64,000 bases of DNA from Halalkalicoccus paucihalophilus (GCF_001593955.1 NZ_LTAZ01000004.1:434001-498000); one strand, 5' to 3'. Positions 1 to 8,176 are shown, numbered from the stretch's first letter. The notes: a model not told the origin generated them from the sequence alone. Numbers and translations: made by a program.

Positions 1-129
1 CTCATGATCGCTGCACCCTTCACGCCCGACGCGGAGGATCGCACCCTCGAGGTCGTGAGCCACGAGGGGCTCAGGGGCACGCCCCGAAACACGGTTCGGA
101 TGACGTGGACCGAACCGAGCGCGGTCTAG
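1..129 (+). CDS. 3' end of an unidentified gene (partial)
   Basis: The first 42 codons read open from the window edge to a TAG at 127-129. The translated tail (about 42 residues, ending TWTEPSAV) is polar and mixed in charge, with no membrane segment and no motif I recognise. The start lies outside the window, so neither length nor function can be given. G/C-ending codons match the neighbours, which supports it being coding. Confidence 0.5.
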   Translation, partial: LMIAAPFTPDAEDRTLEVVSHEGLRGTPRNTVRMTWTEPSAV

Positions 130-247
130 AATCCGACCGGACGACCGTCGCTAAAACACCGGACCCCCGTTCTCGATTCGGGAGGCGTTCCGCTTCGGGC
201 GCTCTCCCGGCCGAAGGGTTAATAGCCCGTTTTGCGCACCGTCCAGT

Positions 248-600
248 GTGGCGTTCGGACTGACAACTGGTGGCGGGAATCTAGTCGTCGGTGGCGTCCT
301 CCTCGTCGTCGGATACCTCGTCAAACACCGCCACTGGACGTGGCTCATCAGTGAGACGACTGCCCTCGTATCACAGGACGATAGAACCGCTCCCCTCGTC
401 GGGAGTCTCGTTGGAGACCTCTCTGTGACCATCGGAGGGGTACTCGTGCTCGTCGATTCCTCTCAGATCTCGGTGTTCTGGGGGACCTGCCCGACTGGAT
501 ACTCCTGGCGCTCCTCGCGGCGACCACCGTTCTGATCGCCCCTCGGCTGGGGTGTCGCCCACGACTCGACGAACGATACCACCCCTGCCGGAAGCCCTAA
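248..600 (+). pseudogene. Frameshifted small membrane protein, DUF3784-like
   Basis: A GTG start at 248 lies about 28 nt after a TATA-like stretch (ggttaata, 217-224). The first ~75 codons encode a glycine-rich hydrophobic segment, a short basic motif (YLVKHRHWTWLI) and a second hydrophobic segment. This resembles haloarchaeal DUF3784-like small membrane proteins, a judgement from memory. Near 470 the hydrophobic character leaves this frame and continues in the frame one base over (LPDWILLALLAATT), which runs to TAA at 598-600. The reading needs one frameshift between about 455 and 475. The last codons overlap the 3' end of carA on the other strand. Codon use is less GC-biased than in neighbours, as in a decaying gene. 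A sequencing error is the alternative. Confidence 0.4.
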
Positions 601-1655
601 TCGGCGGTCGCGACCGGCCTGTCGACCAGTTCGAGGACCCTGTCGAAGAAATCCAGCGAGTCGTGGGGCCCGGGGTTGGCCTCGGGGTGATACTGGCGGG
701 TGAGGACGCCCAACTCGTCGCTGTCGAGTCCCTCGGGCGTGTCGTCGTTGACGTTGACCTGCGTCACGTCGAGATCACCGGGTTCCGAGACGGTGTAACC
801 GTGGTTCTGCGTCGTCATCACCACCCGTCCGGAGCGCAGATCCCTGACTGGTTGGTTGACGCCGCGATGGCCGAAGACCATCTTCTCGGTCTCGCCGCCG
901 AGTGCCCGGGCGACGACCTGCTGGCCGAGACAGATCCCCGCGATCGGCAGGTCGCCGACGAACTCCTCGACCAACTCTTGGGCGGCCCCGAAGTTCGCTG
1001 GATCGCCCGGCCCGTTCGAGATGAAGAGCACGTCGGGATCCAGCTCGCGGATCTCCGCGGGTGTCGTGTCGTAGGGCAGGACGTGGACGTCCGCGCCCCG
1101 GTCGGTCAGCGAGGAGGTGATCGACCCCTTCGCGCCACAGTCGATCAGCGCGACGTCGTACTCGCCCTCACCCTCGACGACGTAGCGCTCGTCGACACTG
1201 ACCTGCGCGCCGATATCAGTGTGCTCGCTCATCCCCTTGCAGGCGTCGAGTTCCGCGAGTGCGTCCTCGGGCGTGACCTCGGGACCGGCAGCGATCCCAC
1301 ACTTCATCGCCCCCTCGTCGCGGATCTCGGTGACCAAATCGCGCGTGTCGATGTGGTCGATCGCGGGGACTCCTTCCGCCGTGAGCCACTCGGCGACGTC
1401 GTCGGTCAGTTCGAGCGCGACGGCCGCGGTGGGGTGGATCCGGTCGGATTCGAATCGCTCGTCTCGAACGCCGTAGTTCCCGATCAGGGGATAGGAGAAG
1501 GTCAACACCTGTTCCTCGTAGGAGGGGTCGGTCAGGCTCTCCTCGTAGCCCGTATACGCGGTCGTGAAGACTAGCTCCCCTCGGGCCGTCCCCGGTGCAC
1601 GCGCGCGCGCTTCCAGAACACGACCCCCCTCGAGTGCCAGGTAGGCGTCCGACAT
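597..1655 (-). CDS. carA: Carbamoyl-phosphate synthase small subunit
   Basis: Glutaminase subunit of carbamoyl-phosphate synthase, supplying ammonia from glutamine to CarB for pyrimidine and arginine synthesis. The 352 residues show the N-terminal CPSase_sm_chain domain (start MSDAYLALEGG, then FTTAYTGYEESLTDPSY) and a C-terminal class I glutamine amidotransferase domain with nucleophile motif GICLGQQ and the RQYHPEA region carrying the catalytic His and Glu. Length is normal for the family. carB is not in this window. The gene is divergent from an Lrp/AsnC gene. A TATA-like gggtataaac at 1680-1689 lies about 28 nt upstream of the ATG, suggesting a leaderless message, and a perfect palindrome sits just beyond it. 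Confidence 0.96.
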   Translation of the reverse strand: MSDAYLALEGGRVLEARARAPGTARGELVFTTAYTGYEESLTDPSYEEQVLTFSYPLIGNYGVRDERFESDRIHPTAAVALELTDDVAEWLTAEGVPAIDHIDTRDLVTEIRDEGAMKCGIAAGPEVTPEDALAELDACKGMSEHTDIGAQVSVDERYVVEGEGEYDVALIDCGAKGSITSSLTDRGADVHVLPYDTTPAEIRELDPDVLFISNGPGDPANFGAAQELVEEFVGDLPIAGICLGQQVVARALGGETEKMVFGHRGVNQPVRDLRSGRVVMTTQNHGYTVSEPGDLDVTQVNVNDDTPEGLDSDELGVLTRQYHPEANPGPHDSLDFFDRVLELVDRPVATAD

Positions 1656-1679
1656 TACGAGAAGCGTATGAACAGACCG

Positions 1680-1689
1680 GGTATAAACC
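1680..1689 (-). promoter_or_regulatory. TATA box of carA
   Basis: On the minus strand this reads gtttataccc, centred about 29 nt before the carA ATG (1655). The spacing fits an archaeal TATA box with transcription starting at or next to the start codon. Positional inference only. Confidence 0.5.
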
Positions 1690-1705
1690 TTGCTTTCGAA
1701 GCGAA

Positions 1706-1722
1706 GTTACGAATTTCGTAAC
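1706..1722. promoter_or_regulatory. 17-bp perfect palindrome, probable Lrp operator
   Basis: The sequence gttacgaatttcgtaac is a perfect inverted repeat with 8-bp arms around one central base. It lies in the 102-bp divergent region between carA and the lrp-type gene, immediately upstream of the putative lrp TATA element (gataaag, 1723-1729) and about 20 bp upstream of the carA TATA box. Lrp/AsnC proteins bind such dyads and usually autoregulate, so this is the likely shared operator. Binding is inferred. Confidence 0.6.
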
Positions 1723-1757
1723 GATAAAGCGGCCGGGCGACTAAGCCGAAGACCTCA

Positions 1758-2168
1758 ATGGACGAGTTGGATCGGGAGATCCTCGACGTGCTCCGACGCG
1801 ACGCGCGAATCCCCTACACCGAAATCGCCGATAGCGTGGGCACCAGCGAGGGGACGGTCAGAAACCGGGTCGACCGGATGCTCGAGACGGGCGTTATCGA
1901 GCGCTTTACTGTCGCCACGCGAACGGGAAACATCAAGGCGATGATCGAACTGGGCGTCGACGTCGCGGTCGACACCACCGGGGTCGCCAGGCGACTGGCC
2001 GAGTGGGATCCTGTGGACTTCGTCTGGCAGGTCAGCGGCGAGGCGGACGTCGTCCTGATCGTCGACGCCGCCGACACGACCGGCGTCAACGACCTCATCA
2101 CGCGTGCCCGGGACATGGACGAGATCGTCAGTACCACGACACGGCTGATCCTCGACGAGCAGCGCTAG
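1758..2168 (+). CDS. Lrp/AsnC family transcriptional regulator
   Basis: A 136-residue protein of typical Lrp/AsnC layout. An N-terminal winged helix-turn-helix (residues about 1-50: LDREILDVLRRDAR, IAxSVGTSEGTVRNRVDRM) is followed by a C-terminal RAM/AsnC ligand-binding domain (about 60-136). The ATG is about 30 nt after gataaag, consistent with a leaderless transcript. It is divergent from carA and shares with it a perfect palindrome, so it probably regulates itself and carA in response to an amino acid such as glutamine. The effector cannot be read from the sequence. Confidence 0.9.
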   Translation: MDELDREILDVLRRDARIPYTEIADSVGTSEGTVRNRVDRMLETGVIERFTVATRTGNIKAMIELGVDVAVDTTGVARRLAEWDPVDFVWQVSGEADVVLIVDAADTTGVNDLITRARDMDEIVSTTTRLILDEQR

Positions 2169-2172
2169 CCCG

Positions 2173-2865
2173 CTAGCTCTCCGGCGGCGTCCCGATCCCC
2201 GGTGTGGTCTCCGTGAGCTGGCCCTTGCGTTCGTGGACCTGCTGATAGCCCCGCCGAAGGAGGCGGGCGAACGGTCCGCCCGCGACCTCGGGTTCGACGC
2301 GACCCCGCCGGATCGCCTCGACGACCGACTCGGGGGTCGGATCGGCGTCGATCCGTGTGTAGGCGCGACCGACCTCGAAGGGGTAGTGGGCGTCGCTGCC
2401 GCCGACCAGCGGTATCCCCCGTTCTTCCGCGAGCTCACGGACCAGCGGCCACGTCCGGGGGTGTTTGCCGTTGCACTCGATGGCGTCGAAGGCGATGTCG
2501 GTCTCGCGGATCGTGCTGTTGCGAAACGGGTGGGCGATGATCGCCACGCAGTCCCGGTCGTGAGCCAATTCGACCGCCTCCTCGGGCGTGAGTTCCCCCT
2601 TTTTCGTCCGGGTCGGCGGGTCCGAGCCGAGGACGACGACGTGGCCCTCCGTCGTCGAGATCTCGATTCCCGGTATCGAGAGAAACCCGTCGAGAGCGCT
2701 GCCTAGCGGCCGGTAGTAGTCATGGTTCGTTAGGGCGACCCCGTCGAGTCCGCGACGCTTGGCGAACGCGGCGAGTGCGGCGTGGCCATACGGGTCGAAT
2801 CGATGGGCCAGACGGTCGTGGCCGTGGAAGAACCGCGTATGGGTGTGGAGATCGAGCGAGAGCAT
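2173..2865 (-). CDS. PHP domain phosphoesterase
   Basis: A 230-residue PHP-family protein, predicted metal-dependent phosphoesterase. Visible metal-site motifs are the N-terminal LDLHTHT, then TNHDYY, the glutamate of GIEIST, IAHPF, and C-terminal GGSDAHY. I chose the ATG at 2865 because DLHTHT begins at residue 4. An in-frame upstream extension would run into the divergent lipid-kinase gene and is low-complexity basic sequence. The 51-bp gap to that gene must hold both promoters. Substrate unknown; relatives hydrolyse small phosphorylated molecules or nucleotides. Confidence 0.85.
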   Translation of the reverse strand: MLSLDLHTHTRFFHGHDRLAHRFDPYGHAALAAFAKRRGLDGVALTNHDYYRPLGSALDGFLSIPGIEISTTEGHVVVLGSDPPTRTKKGELTPEEAVELAHDRDCVAIIAHPFRNSTIRETDIAFDAIECNGKHPRTWPLVRELAEERGIPLVGGSDAHYPFEVGRAYTRIDADPTPESVVEAIRRGRVEPEVAGGPFARLLRRGYQQVHERKGQLTETTPGIGTPPES

Positions 2866-2916
2866 ATCCCCCCTGAGTGTCGCCAGCCCTTTGCGCTTGC
2901 GTCTCGACGATCGGGT

Positions 2917-3843
2917 ATGGCCGGAGACGAAGACGACTGCGTCGTCGTGGTAAATCCCGAAAGCGGCGGACCCGACGACGACATCTCGGAAATCCGTGAA
3001 CTGGCGACCGAGTACGGGTTCGACCTCGCGGTCTCCGAGGAGGCGGGCGAACCCGTCTCGCTGACGCGCGAGGCCATCGAGGCGGGCACGACCCGGATCG
3101 GGGCCTGTGGCGGCGACGGAACGGTAAACGAGGTCGTCCGCGGGATCGACGAGGCCGACGCCCTCGGTTCGACGACCCTCGGAGTAATCCCCGCCGGCAC
3201 GGGCAACAACTTCGCGGGCAACATGGGCGTCGAGAGCGTCGAACACGGCTTCTCACTGCTCGCCGACGGAGACACCCGCCGGATCGATCTGGGTGTCGCC
3301 GGCGACGAACTGTTCGTCAACTCCTGTGTCTGCGGGCTGACCGCCGACGCCAGCGAGAGCACGTCCTCGGAGCTGAAGGGCCGGTTCGGCGAACTCGCGT
3401 ACGTCTTCAACACCATCAACCGAATGCGCGATTTCGAGGCGATCCCGCTGCACGTCCACGCCGAGGAAGAAGACGAGATCTGGGACGGCGACGCGATGTT
3501 CGTCCTGATCGGTAATGCCCGACGGTTCCCCGCGGGCGGACAGGAGCAGGCCAACGTCGAGGACGGCCTATTCGAGGTGACGATCATCGAGGACGTCTCG
3601 ACGGGCCAGTTGGTCCGCGAAACTGCAACCCGGCGTCTGCTCGGTGGCGAGGTGAGCGCCATTCATCGGATGACCGCCTCCTCACTGACCGTCGAGGTCA
3701 GGGACGGACGGTCGGTATCGTTCAGTTTCGACGGCGAGATCTCCCAGTTCGATCGCCTCTCGTGTCGGGTTCGCCCGCAAACCCTCGCTGTTCGCGTCGG
3801 CAACGGCTACGACCCGGTTCCGCCCGAACCGAAGGGTGTTTGA
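2917..3843 (+). CDS. Diacylglycerol kinase/YegS-like lipid kinase
   Basis: A 308-residue protein with the DAGK catalytic domain: VVVNPESGG near the start, the glycine-rich nucleotide motif CGGDGTVNEVVRGI (about residues 65-80) and VIPAGTGNNFA. The C-terminal half (FDGE near residue 275) matches the YegS/BmrU lipid kinase fold. It probably phosphorylates a membrane lipid such as diacyl- or archaeal dialkylglycerol, or a polyprenol. The ATG at 2917 is preferred over an upstream start at 2782, which would overlap the divergent PHP gene. It lies 22 bp before idi on the same strand; a link with isoprenoid lipid supply is plausible but unproven. Confidence 0.88.
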   Translation: MAGDEDDCVVVVNPESGGPDDDISEIRELATEYGFDLAVSEEAGEPVSLTREAIEAGTTRIGACGGDGTVNEVVRGIDEADALGSTTLGVIPAGTGNNFAGNMGVESVEHGFSLLADGDTRRIDLGVAGDELFVNSCVCGLTADASESTSSELKGRFGELAYVFNTINRMRDFEAIPLHVHAEEEDEIWDGDAMFVLIGNARRFPAGGQEQANVEDGLFEVTIIEDVSTGQLVRETATRRLLGGEVSAIHRMTASSLTVEVRDGRSVSFSFDGEISQFDRLSCRVRPQTLAVRVGNGYDPVPPEPKGV

Positions 3844-3865
3844 CCCCACTCGCTGATATCGGGGT

Positions 3866-4432
3866 ATGAGCGTTCAGGACACCGCGGGCGAGGAGACCCA
3901 CGAGAACGCCCGCCAGAACGTCGTCGCGGTCGATTCCGATGATGTAGAACAGGGCGTCGTCAACCGCCTCGAAGCCCACACCGGCGACGGGGTCCGTCAT
4001 CGGGCGTTTACGGCGCTCGTGTTCGATCACGACGGGCGGATCCTGCTGGCCCAGCGAAGCCCCGGAAAACGCCTCTGGGACACCTACTGGGACGGTACCG
4101 TCGCCTCCCATCCCGTCGAGGGCCAGACCCAGGAGGAGGCTACCGAGGAACGACTCGCCGACGAACTCGGCGTTCAGCCTGGTCAGTACACCGACCTCCG
4201 GTTGACCGACAAGTTCGAGTACAAACGCTACTACCCCAACGAGGGCCTCGAATGGGAGGTCTGCTCGGTGCTGAAATGCACGCTCGACGATACGGCGCTC
4301 GACCCCGACGAGGACGAGGTCGCCGGCCTGCTGTGGGTGCCCTACGAGCGCCTGTACGACAACCCGAAGTGGTACCGCCAACTCCGCCTGTGTCCGTGGT
4401 TCGAGATCGCGATGCGCCGTGACTTCGAATAA
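3866..4432 (+). CDS. idi: Type I isopentenyl-diphosphate isomerase (Nudix fold)
   Basis: A 188-residue protein with the type I IDI/Nudix signature: HRAFTALVFDHDG, LLAQRSPGKRLWDTYWDG, and the Nudix helix ERLADELGV. It would interconvert IPP and DMAPP for archaeal lipid and carotenoid synthesis. The metal His of VASHP and both active-site glutamates (EWEVC) are visible. The catalytic Cys expected at the position before Ser-His-Pro (Cys67 of the E. coli enzyme, in SVCGHP) is Ala here (TVASHP). I believe related haloarchaeal proteins share this, but could not check. It may be a variant isomerase or another Nudix enzyme. Probably co-transcribed with the lipid kinase 22 bp upstream. Confidence 0.82.
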   Translation: MSVQDTAGEETHENARQNVVAVDSDDVEQGVVNRLEAHTGDGVRHRAFTALVFDHDGRILLAQRSPGKRLWDTYWDGTVASHPVEGQTQEEATEERLADELGVQPGQYTDLRLTDKFEYKRYYPNEGLEWEVCSVLKCTLDDTALDPDEDEVAGLLWVPYERLYDNPKWYRQLRLCPWFEIAMRRDFE

Positions 4433-4527
4433 CGACTGACGGCCGTTATCCAAATCCTTTCCGAGAAACACGACTGGCGAGCAGCGCAGGGGGAACGGAG
4501 GCGTTGGGGCGTCCCATCATTCAGTTC

Positions 4528-5094
4528 TCAGCGGACCGTTTGCACCTCGTAGGTCAGAACCGCGAAGGCGTCCCCCTGTTTCTCCACGTCGACCAGCTTC
4601 AGGGGCGGATCGGTGATCCGGCGCGGCAGGAGCGGCGCGCCGGAAGCGAGCGTGACGGGAGCGACGCTGAGGACGATCTCGTCCAGCAGCCCGACGTCGT
4701 GGAACTGTCCGGCGAGGTCGCCGCCACCGACGAGCCAGACGTTCCCCCCATTCGCGGCCTTCACCATATCCGCGTACACGGGTGCGACGTCCCCCTGTAC
4801 GAAGCGGATGTCCGCACCCGCGACGGCCGGTAACTCCCGAGTGCTGAACACCCACGCCGGAACGTCATACGGCCACTCTTCCGGGTTCTCCAGTAGAGCT
4901 TCGTGCTCGATGAGCCACTCATAGGTCGTCGAGCCCATGGCCAAGGCGCCCACCTGGTCAACGAATCGGGCGTGGTCATCGCTCACGCCCTCGATCTCCT
5001 CGACTTCGCCGAACTGAAAGAGCCATTCGAGGGAGTCGTCCTCGTCCGCCAGATACCCGTCGACGCTCGTTGCCGTGTAGTATTGGGTCTTCAC
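4528..5094 (-). CDS. Dihydrofolate reductase family protein (RibD C-terminal-like)
   Basis: A 188-residue protein of the DHFR/RibD-C superfamily: N-terminal YYTATSVDGYLAD, central GSTTYEWL, and the NADPH-loop-like VWLVGGGDLAGQF. The GTG at 5094 is chosen because the conserved domain begins right after it (VKTQYYTATS); a 25-residue upstream extension is basic and unlike the family. Such proteins are NAD(P)H-dependent reductases, often annotated as deaminase-reductase domains; the true substrate is unknown. Flanked by idi on the other strand and a divergent MBL-fold gene 189 bp away. Confidence 0.83.
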   Translation of the reverse strand: MKTQYYTATSVDGYLADEDDSLEWLFQFGEVEEIEGVSDDHARFVDQVGALAMGSTTYEWLIEHEALLENPEEWPYDVPAWVFSTRELPAVAGADIRFVQGDVAPVYADMVKAANGGNVWLVGGGDLAGQFHDVGLLDEIVLSVAPVTLASGAPLLPRRITDPPLKLVDVEKQGDAFAVLTYEVQTVR

Positions 5095-5283
5095 GTTCGA
5101 TCGCTGCCTAAGACGCGTTCCGACGCGATAAGCTCGTGTGAATACCCGAAGACGGCTACGATCTTCCACCGGTTCGTCCCCCTGGGTCTGTGCCCCGTAT
5201 TACGGCTTCCGAAACCTCACTCATCGGATATTTCGACGGGGTCACTGAGGGGATTTTTTGTCTCCGGCGCGAGAAGCGGGTGT

Positions 5284-5946
5284 ATGGAACTCGCCAGTCG
5301 CGTCTATCGCCTCGTCGACGGTCCCTCGAACGTCTATCTCGTCGATGATGGCGATCTCACGCTGGTCGACGCCGGGGTCCCGAGCGACGCGAAGGCGATC
5401 CGCGAGGGGATCCGAGCGCTTGGCCACGCCGTCGTCGACGTGGACCGCGTTTTGCTTACTCACTACGACTACGACCACGTCGGGGCGCTGGCCTCGCTCG
5501 GACTGAACGCGCCGATCCACGCGGGCGAACCCGACGCGACCTACGTGACGGGGGCGGCGAAACCGCCGCTGTTCGACAAGAAGGGCCTCACCCAGCGCGT
5601 TCTGGGACGGAACCTCGATCTCCCCGACCTCACCTCGGTTCCGGTGACCGACGGCGAGGTGATCGGCGGGTTTCGAGCGTATCACACGCCGGGCCACACG
5701 ATGGGTCATATGGTCTACCTCCACGAGGAACTGGATATCGCCTTCCTCGGGGACTGCGTGCGCGAGTCCGAGAGCACTCTCCAGCCCATGACCGGCTGGC
5801 TGTGTGCGGACGCCGAGCGAAACCACGAGAGCATCAAAGACCTGTCGGAGCGAACCCCGACTTTCGACTACGGCGCGCCGGGCCACGGTGAACCCATTAC
5901 CGCGGGCGCGAGCGCCGTCCTTCGACGGGTTGCGGCCGGACTGTAG
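5284..5946 (+). CDS. MBL-fold metallohydrolase
   Basis: A 220-residue metallo-beta-lactamase-fold hydrolase. The metal motif is THYDYDHVGA (the HxDxDH variant, with Asp in place of the second His), followed by HTPGHTMGH, the bridging Asp of AFLGDCV and C-terminal APGHGEP. The start MELASRVYRLVDGPSNVYLV is typical. The ATG at 5284 is preferred over an extension from 4903, which would overlap the divergent DHFR-like gene. Relatives include glyoxalase II-like and thioesterase-like hydrolases, so the substrate stays open. Confidence 0.87.
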   Translation: MELASRVYRLVDGPSNVYLVDDGDLTLVDAGVPSDAKAIREGIRALGHAVVDVDRVLLTHYDYDHVGALASLGLNAPIHAGEPDATYVTGAAKPPLFDKKGLTQRVLGRNLDLPDLTSVPVTDGEVIGGFRAYHTPGHTMGHMVYLHEELDIAFLGDCVRESESTLQPMTGWLCADAERNHESIKDLSERTPTFDYGAPGHGEPITAGASAVLRRVAAGL

Positions 5947-5984
5947 GCCGAACCCTTATTTCGTCGGCTCCGCTCTGACTGGAC

Positions 5985-6215
5985 ATGGGACTTCAGTACT
6001 ACGACCTCGTATTGCTGGGTATCGCCGGAAGCGTCGTCCTCGGGCGGCTGATCGGCGCGTTCACGGCCGTCGGGATCGTTCCTGCCGTAATCGCCACCTC
6101 CGCGCTCGCCGCGGGGTTGATGGCCCACGCGATGTTCGTCCGCGGGCCCGTCGACCGGATCGAGGATCTCTCAAACGAGGTCGAGCGGGTCGGTCCCGTG
6201 GACCTCTCGAACTAG
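5985..6215 (+). CDS. Small two-helix membrane protein, hypothetical
   Basis: A 76-residue protein with two hydrophobic segments (about 8-24 and 27-50) and a polar acidic tail. It begins 38 bp after the MBL-fold gene on the same strand and may share its message. Its stop overlaps the stop of the convergent gene at 6212 by 4 bp. No recognised domain. Confidence 0.6.
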   Translation: MGLQYYDLVLLGIAGSVVLGRLIGAFTAVGIVPAVIATSALAAGLMAHAMFVRGPVDRIEDLSNEVERVGPVDLSN

Positions 6216-6457
6216 CGCGTCGTCGACCAGACGGCCACGAATCCCAACAGCACGGCCGGAAGCAGGGGAAGTACGAGATACGCGACGAAGAAGGGCACCG
6301 CCTCGGGCGGGTGAAAGAGGATGACCGCGGGCGCGACGAGGAACGCGAAGACGATCACGCCGACGAGCGTCCAGCCCCGCCAGTCGAACTCCCGCTCGTC
6401 GGGGCTGGTCGTCCGCTCGACCCCCGGTTCGTAGACGTACCCCCGATCATCGCTCAT
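6212..6457 (-). CDS. Small two-helix membrane protein, hypothetical
   Basis: An 81-residue protein: an acidic/polar N-terminus of about 28 residues with a tyrosine-rich patch (GYVYEP), then two membrane segments (about 30-49 and 56-76) and a short tail. It lies 3 bp downstream of the zinc-type dehydrogenase gene on the same strand, so the two are probably co-transcribed. No family recognised. Confidence 0.6.
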   Translation of the reverse strand: MSDDRGYVYEPGVERTTSPDEREFDWRGWTLVGVIVFAFLVAPAVILFHPPEAVPFFVAYLVLPLLPAVLLGFVAVWSTTR

Positions 6458-6460
6458 TAC

Positions 6461-7486
6461 CTACAGTTCACTGTCCGGAACCACAACTACCTTTCCGAAT
6501 CCCTCGCGCTCCTCGATGATCTCGTGGGCGCGGGCGGCCTCGCTCATCGGCAGCGTCTCCCGGATTTTGGGCTCGAAGGTACCGTCCCACACCAGCGAGA
6601 GGGCCGTTTCCGCCTGCTCGGGGGTGGCCATCGTCGAGCCGATCACCGAGAGCTGGTTCCAGAACATCCGGTTGAGCCCGGCGTCCGGATTGGGGCCCGT
6701 GGTCGCCCCGCAGGTAACGATCCGTCCGCCCTTCGCGAGGCTTTTCAAGGACTCGTCCCACGTCGCCTCGCCGATGTGATCGACCACCATGTCGACGCCT
6801 CGCCCGTCGGTCAGCGACTTGATCTCGCTGCCGAACTCCGCCTCGGCGTAGTTGATCGTCTCGTCGGCGCCGATCCCCTCCGCGTACTCCAACTTTTCGT
6901 CCGAACTTGCCGTCGCATATACCGTCGCGCCCGCGTGGGCGGCGACCTGCACTGCGGCGTGACCCACGCCTCCCGAGGCCCCCAGTACCAGAACGTCCTC
7001 GCCGGCCTGAAGCTCGCCGCGTTCGATCAGCATGCGCCACGCCGTCTGGAAGACCAGCGGAGCCGCGGCGGCCGTCTCCCATTCCACGTGCTCGGGAACC
7101 GAAACGAGGTTTGCCTCGGGGATCGCGGCGTACTCGCTGTGGACTCCCCTCACATGCTCGCCGATGATGTGGAATCGGAGGTCGAGCGTCGGGTCGTCCA
7201 TGCGTTCGTCACCGACGCCCGCAAGCAGGGCGACGCGGTCGCCCTCCTCGAATCGGGTGACGTCCTCCCCGATTTCGCTCACGACGCCCGCACAGTCGCT
7301 TCCGGGGACGTGGGGCATCTCGAGATCGATTCCGGGTAGGCCCTTTCGCGTCCAGATGTCCAGATGGTTCAGCGCGCCGGCTTTCACGTCGACGAGCACC
7401 TCGTCGCTCTCGATTTCGGGGTCGGGGAACTCGCCGTACTCGATTACCTCCCGGTCGCCGTGTTCCGCGAACTGGACTGCGTCCAT
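6461..7486 (-). CDS. Zinc-binding-type alcohol dehydrogenase/quinone oxidoreductase
   Basis: A medium-chain dehydrogenase/reductase of 341 residues from the preferred ATG at 7486 (MDAVQFAEHG); ATGs at 7498 and 7513 are possible. The N-terminal GroES-like domain has VKAGALNHLD and HVPGSDCAGVV; the Rossmann domain has VLVLGASGGVGHAAVQ (NAD(P) binding) and a YATASS segment. The structural-zinc Cys cluster is not evident, which points to the quinone-oxidoreductase branch or a zinc-free member. Substrate unknown. The moaB-like gene is divergent. Confidence 0.85.
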   Translation of the reverse strand: MDAVQFAEHGDREVIEYGEFPDPEIESDEVLVDVKAGALNHLDIWTRKGLPGIDLEMPHVPGSDCAGVVSEIGEDVTRFEEGDRVALLAGVGDERMDDPTLDLRFHIIGEHVRGVHSEYAAIPEANLVSVPEHVEWETAAAAPLVFQTAWRMLIERGELQAGEDVLVLGASGGVGHAAVQVAAHAGATVYATASSDEKLEYAEGIGADETINYAEAEFGSEIKSLTDGRGVDMVVDHIGEATWDESLKSLAKGGRIVTCGATTGPNPDAGLNRMFWNQLSVIGSTMATPEQAETALSLVWDGTFEPKIRETLPMSEAARAHEIIEEREGFGKVVVVPDSEL

Positions 7487-7561
7487 ACGCGTGGGCATGG
7501 CTACCGTGCCCAAAACTGTACTGGTGGCGGCCTTTTAGACGGTGGCGCGAGAAGGCCGACT

Positions 7562-8176
7562 ATGGCCGAGGAAACACGACACGACGACCGCAAGAACGAA
7601 CACGACCACCACGAGGAAGGCGGAGAGCACGATCACGATCACGGCCAACGGGATCACGACCACCACGTCCACGATGCAGAGGAGATCTCGGCGGGCGTCG
7701 TGACGGTGTCGTCCTCGCGCGGATCCGGCGAGGACCCTTCGGGTGACGCGATAATCGAGATCCTCGAAGACCACGGCATCGAACTGACCCACCGCGAACT
7801 CATCCCCGACGAGTTCGACAAGGTCCAGCAGACGGTGGACAACCTCACGGATCGCGACGACGTGACCCTCATCGTCACGACCGGCGGCACGGGCGTCACC
7901 CCCGACGACGTGACCGTCGAGGCCGTCGAGCCGCTACTGAGCAAGACGCTTCCCGGCTTCGGCGAACTGTTTCGACGGCTCTCCTACGAGGAGGTCGACA
8001 CCCACGTCGTCGCCACGCGGGCGATCGCCGGAATCGCGGACGGCGTCCCCGTCTTCTGTCTCCCCGGCAGCGAGAACGCCGTTCGGTTGGGAACCCGTGA
8101 GATCATCGTCGAGGAGGCCTCGCATCTGGTCGGCCTCGCCGCCCGCGACCTCGATGCGGACGAAAACGAGGGGTGA
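7562..8176 (+). CDS. moaB: MoaB/Mog family molybdopterin adenylyltransferase with His-rich leader
   Basis: A 204-residue protein. Residues about 45-200 are a MoaB/Mog domain: AGVVTVSSSRG, VTTGGTGVTPDDVT, ELFRRLSYEEV and FCLPGSENAV. MoaB-type proteins adenylylate molybdopterin before metal insertion. Residues about 5-40 form a leader packed with His and acidic residues (HDHDHG, RDHDHHVHD) absent from ordinary MoaB. It could bind metals such as Ni, Zn or Cu, or be a disordered tail; this is inference. The ATG at 7562 begins the His-rich segment. The gene is divergent from the zinc-type dehydrogenase. Confidence 0.88.
   Translation: MAEETRHDDRKNEHDHHEEGGEHDHDHGQRDHDHHVHDAEEISAGVVTVSSSRGSGEDPSGDAIIEILEDHGIELTHRELIPDEFDKVQQTVDNLTDRDDVTLIVTTGGTGVTPDDVTVEAVEPLLSKTLPGFGELFRRLSYEEVDTHVVATRAIAGIADGVPVFCLPGSENAVRLGTREIIVEEASHLVGLAARDLDADENEG

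Noticed and set aside
5458..5487. MBL-fold gene thought defective because the HxHxDH motif lacks its second His
   Set aside because: HxDxDH is a common working variant in this superfamily.
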